From Pomphorhynchus laevis (taxonomy: Eukaryota > Acanthocephala > Palaeacanthocephala > Echinorhynchida > Pomphorhynchidae), in the NCBI GenBank assembly GCA_012934845.2, contig WNNJ02001443.1, positions 102,439 to 166,438 of the forward strand: a stretch of 64,000 bases of DNA, read 5' to 3'. Shown one piece after another: positions 62,401-64,000 of this stretch. Each line of letters begins with the position of its first letter. The first letter of the stretch is position 1. Both the position numbers and the translations under genes were made by a program. The notes under the pieces are model-generated. The model was not told the origin of the DNA, searched no databases, and saw only the letters and a program-made list of their open reading frames with translations.

Positions 62401-64000
62401 TTGTAATAGAATAATAAATTTTTATGGATAATAAACAATATGCTTTGTATTAGAATAATAAATTTTTATGGATAATAAACATTTTGCTTTGTATTAGAAT
62501 AATAAATTTTTATGGATAATAAACAATATGCTTTGTATTAGAATAATAAATTTTTATGGATAATAAACAATATGCTTTGTATTAGAATAATAAATTTTTA
62601 TGGATAATAAACATTTTGCTTTGTATTAGAATAATAAATTTTTATGGATAATAAACAATATGCTTTGTATTAGAATAATAAATTTTTATGGATAATAAAC
62701 AATATGCTTTGTATTAGAATAATAAATTTTTTTGGATAATAAACAATATGCTTTGTATTAGAATAATAAATTTTTATGGATAATAAACATTTTGCTTTGT
62801 ATTAGAATAATAAATTTTTATGGATAATAAACAATATGCTTTGTATTAGAATAATAAATTTTTATGGATAATAAACAATATGCTTTGTATTAGAATAATA
62901 AATTTTTATGGATAATAAACAATATGCTTTGTATTAGAATAATAAATTTTTATGTATAATAAACAATATGCTTTGTATTAGAATAATAAATTTTTATGGA
63001 TAATAAACATTTTGCTTTGTATTAGAATAATAAATTTTTATGGATAATAAACAATATGCTTTGTATTAGAATAATAAATTTTTATGGATAATAAACAATA
63101 TGCTTTGTATTAGAATAATAAATTTTTATGGATAATAAACAATATGCTTTGTATTAGAATAATAAATTTTTATGGATAATAAACATTTTGCTTTGTATTA
63201 GAATAATAAATTTTTATGGATAATAAACAATATGCTTTGTATTAGAATAATAAATTTTTATGGATAATAAACAATATGCTTTGTATTAGAATAATAAATT
63301 TTTATGTTTAATAAACAATATGCTTTGTATTAGAATAATAAATTTTTATGGATAATAAACAATATGCTTTGTATTAGAATAATAAATTTTTATGGATAAT
63401 AAACAATATGCTTTGTATTAGAATAATAAATTTTTATGGATAATAAACATTATGCTTTGTATTAGAATAATAAATTTTTATGGATAATAAACAATATGCT
63501 TTGTATTAGAATAATAAATTTTTATGGATAATAACCATATGCTTTGTATTAGAATAATAAATTTTTATGGATAATAAACAATATGCTTTGTATTAGAATA
63601 ATAAATTTTTATGGATAATAAACAATATGCTTTGTATTAGAATAATAAATTTTTATGGATAATAAACAATATGCTTTGTATTAGAATAATAAATTTTTAT
63701 GTATAATAAACAATATGCTTTGTATTAGAATAATAAATTTTTATGGATAATAAACATTATGCTTTGTATTAGAATAATAAATTTTTATGGATAATAAACA
63801 ATATGCTTTGTATTAGAATAATAAATTCTTATGGATAATAAACAATATGCTTTGTATTAGAATAATAAATTTTTATGGATAATAAACATTTTGCTTTGTA
63901 TTAGAATAATAAATTTTTATCCTATAATAAACAATGTGCTTTGTATTAGAATAATAAATTTTTATGGATAATAAACAATATGCTTTGTATTAGAATAATA
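56475..64000. repeat. 44-bp satellite array, about 170 copies, runs off the window end
   Basis: Monomer: AATAATAAATTTTTATGGAT followed by AATAAACAATATGCTTTGTA and TTAG. Recurrent variants: ACATTTTGC for ACAATATGC, TATTC for TATGC, TGTGTTTAAT for TATGGATAAT, TATCCTATAAT. The first 2-3 kb shows blocks of several monomers repeated as units, later parts are more uniform. The monomer matches the PLE segment at 55708-55752 with two differences. Highly AT-rich, no coding. Confidence 0.97.

Larger units (their letters stand above)
52477..64000 (+). other. ARFGEF intron 15 or downstream DNA, at least 11.5 kb
   Basis: No exon of the BIG C-terminal half is recognisable. It contains the palindrome, an RLE tail, PLE-D and the satellite described below. 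Either the intron is very long or the gene is interrupted here in this assembly. Confidence 0.5.

Noticed and set aside
56475-64000. Regular 44-bp repeats as a CRISPR-like array
   Set aside because: Units are head-to-tail without unique spacers, and the context is eukaryotic; it is a satellite.
1-64000. tRNA, rRNA genes and LTR-type elements
   Set aside because: Looked for cloverleaf-type A/B boxes, rRNA stretches and long direct terminal repeats; found none that I could support.

Overview
The window is eukaryotic, from a small-genome-style invertebrate. The intergenic and intronic DNA is very AT-rich. The one clear host gene has both tiny introns (47-62 bp) and introns of several kb. The rest is retroelement debris plus one large satellite. 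I cannot name the species: short introns and T-rich acceptors recall nematodes, but nothing here decides it.

Layout. 1-19,480 is a stack of non-LTR retrotransposons in both orientations: a 3' fragment and a nearly complete copy of one APE-type (CR1/Jockey-like) family tail to tail (1-5,215); a second nearly complete APE-type element (about 5,600-9,640); an element with a restriction-like endonuclease (RLE) tail (12,375-9,831, minus); the 5' half of a third APE-type element (12,380-14,390); an AIF-like host pseudogene (16,400-14,859, minus) joined to the 3' end of a second, badly broken RLE element (19,464-16,500, minus).

From 20,169 to at least 52,476 runs a plus-strand host gene for a BIG/ARFGEF-type Arf guanine-nucleotide exchange factor. 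I could place 15 exons, with splice phases that agree from exon 2 to exon 15. Its first intron (about 12.9 kb) holds several copies of a fourth, GC-richer LINE family, one nested in another with a visible 7-bp target duplication. It also holds degraded LSm5-like and calmodulin-like cDNA copies. Later introns hold Penelope-like elements (PLEs), a beta-tubulin exon relic with its own splice sites, and a tandem array of about 303 bp units. Each unit carries a complete type III hammerhead ribozyme on the minus strand.

From 52,477 to the end there is no further recognisable exon: a 57-bp palindrome, another RLE tail, a PLE copy, then at least 7.5 kb of a 44-bp satellite. The satellite monomer is almost identical to a segment near the 3' end of the PLEs in this same window, so it appears to have been born from a PLE.

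The strongest leads are the four-unit hammerhead repeat, the PLE-derived satellite, a LINE whose ORF1 and ORF2 share one frame across a UGA-CUA stop context, and two places where intronless host sequence follows directly on a LINE 3' end.
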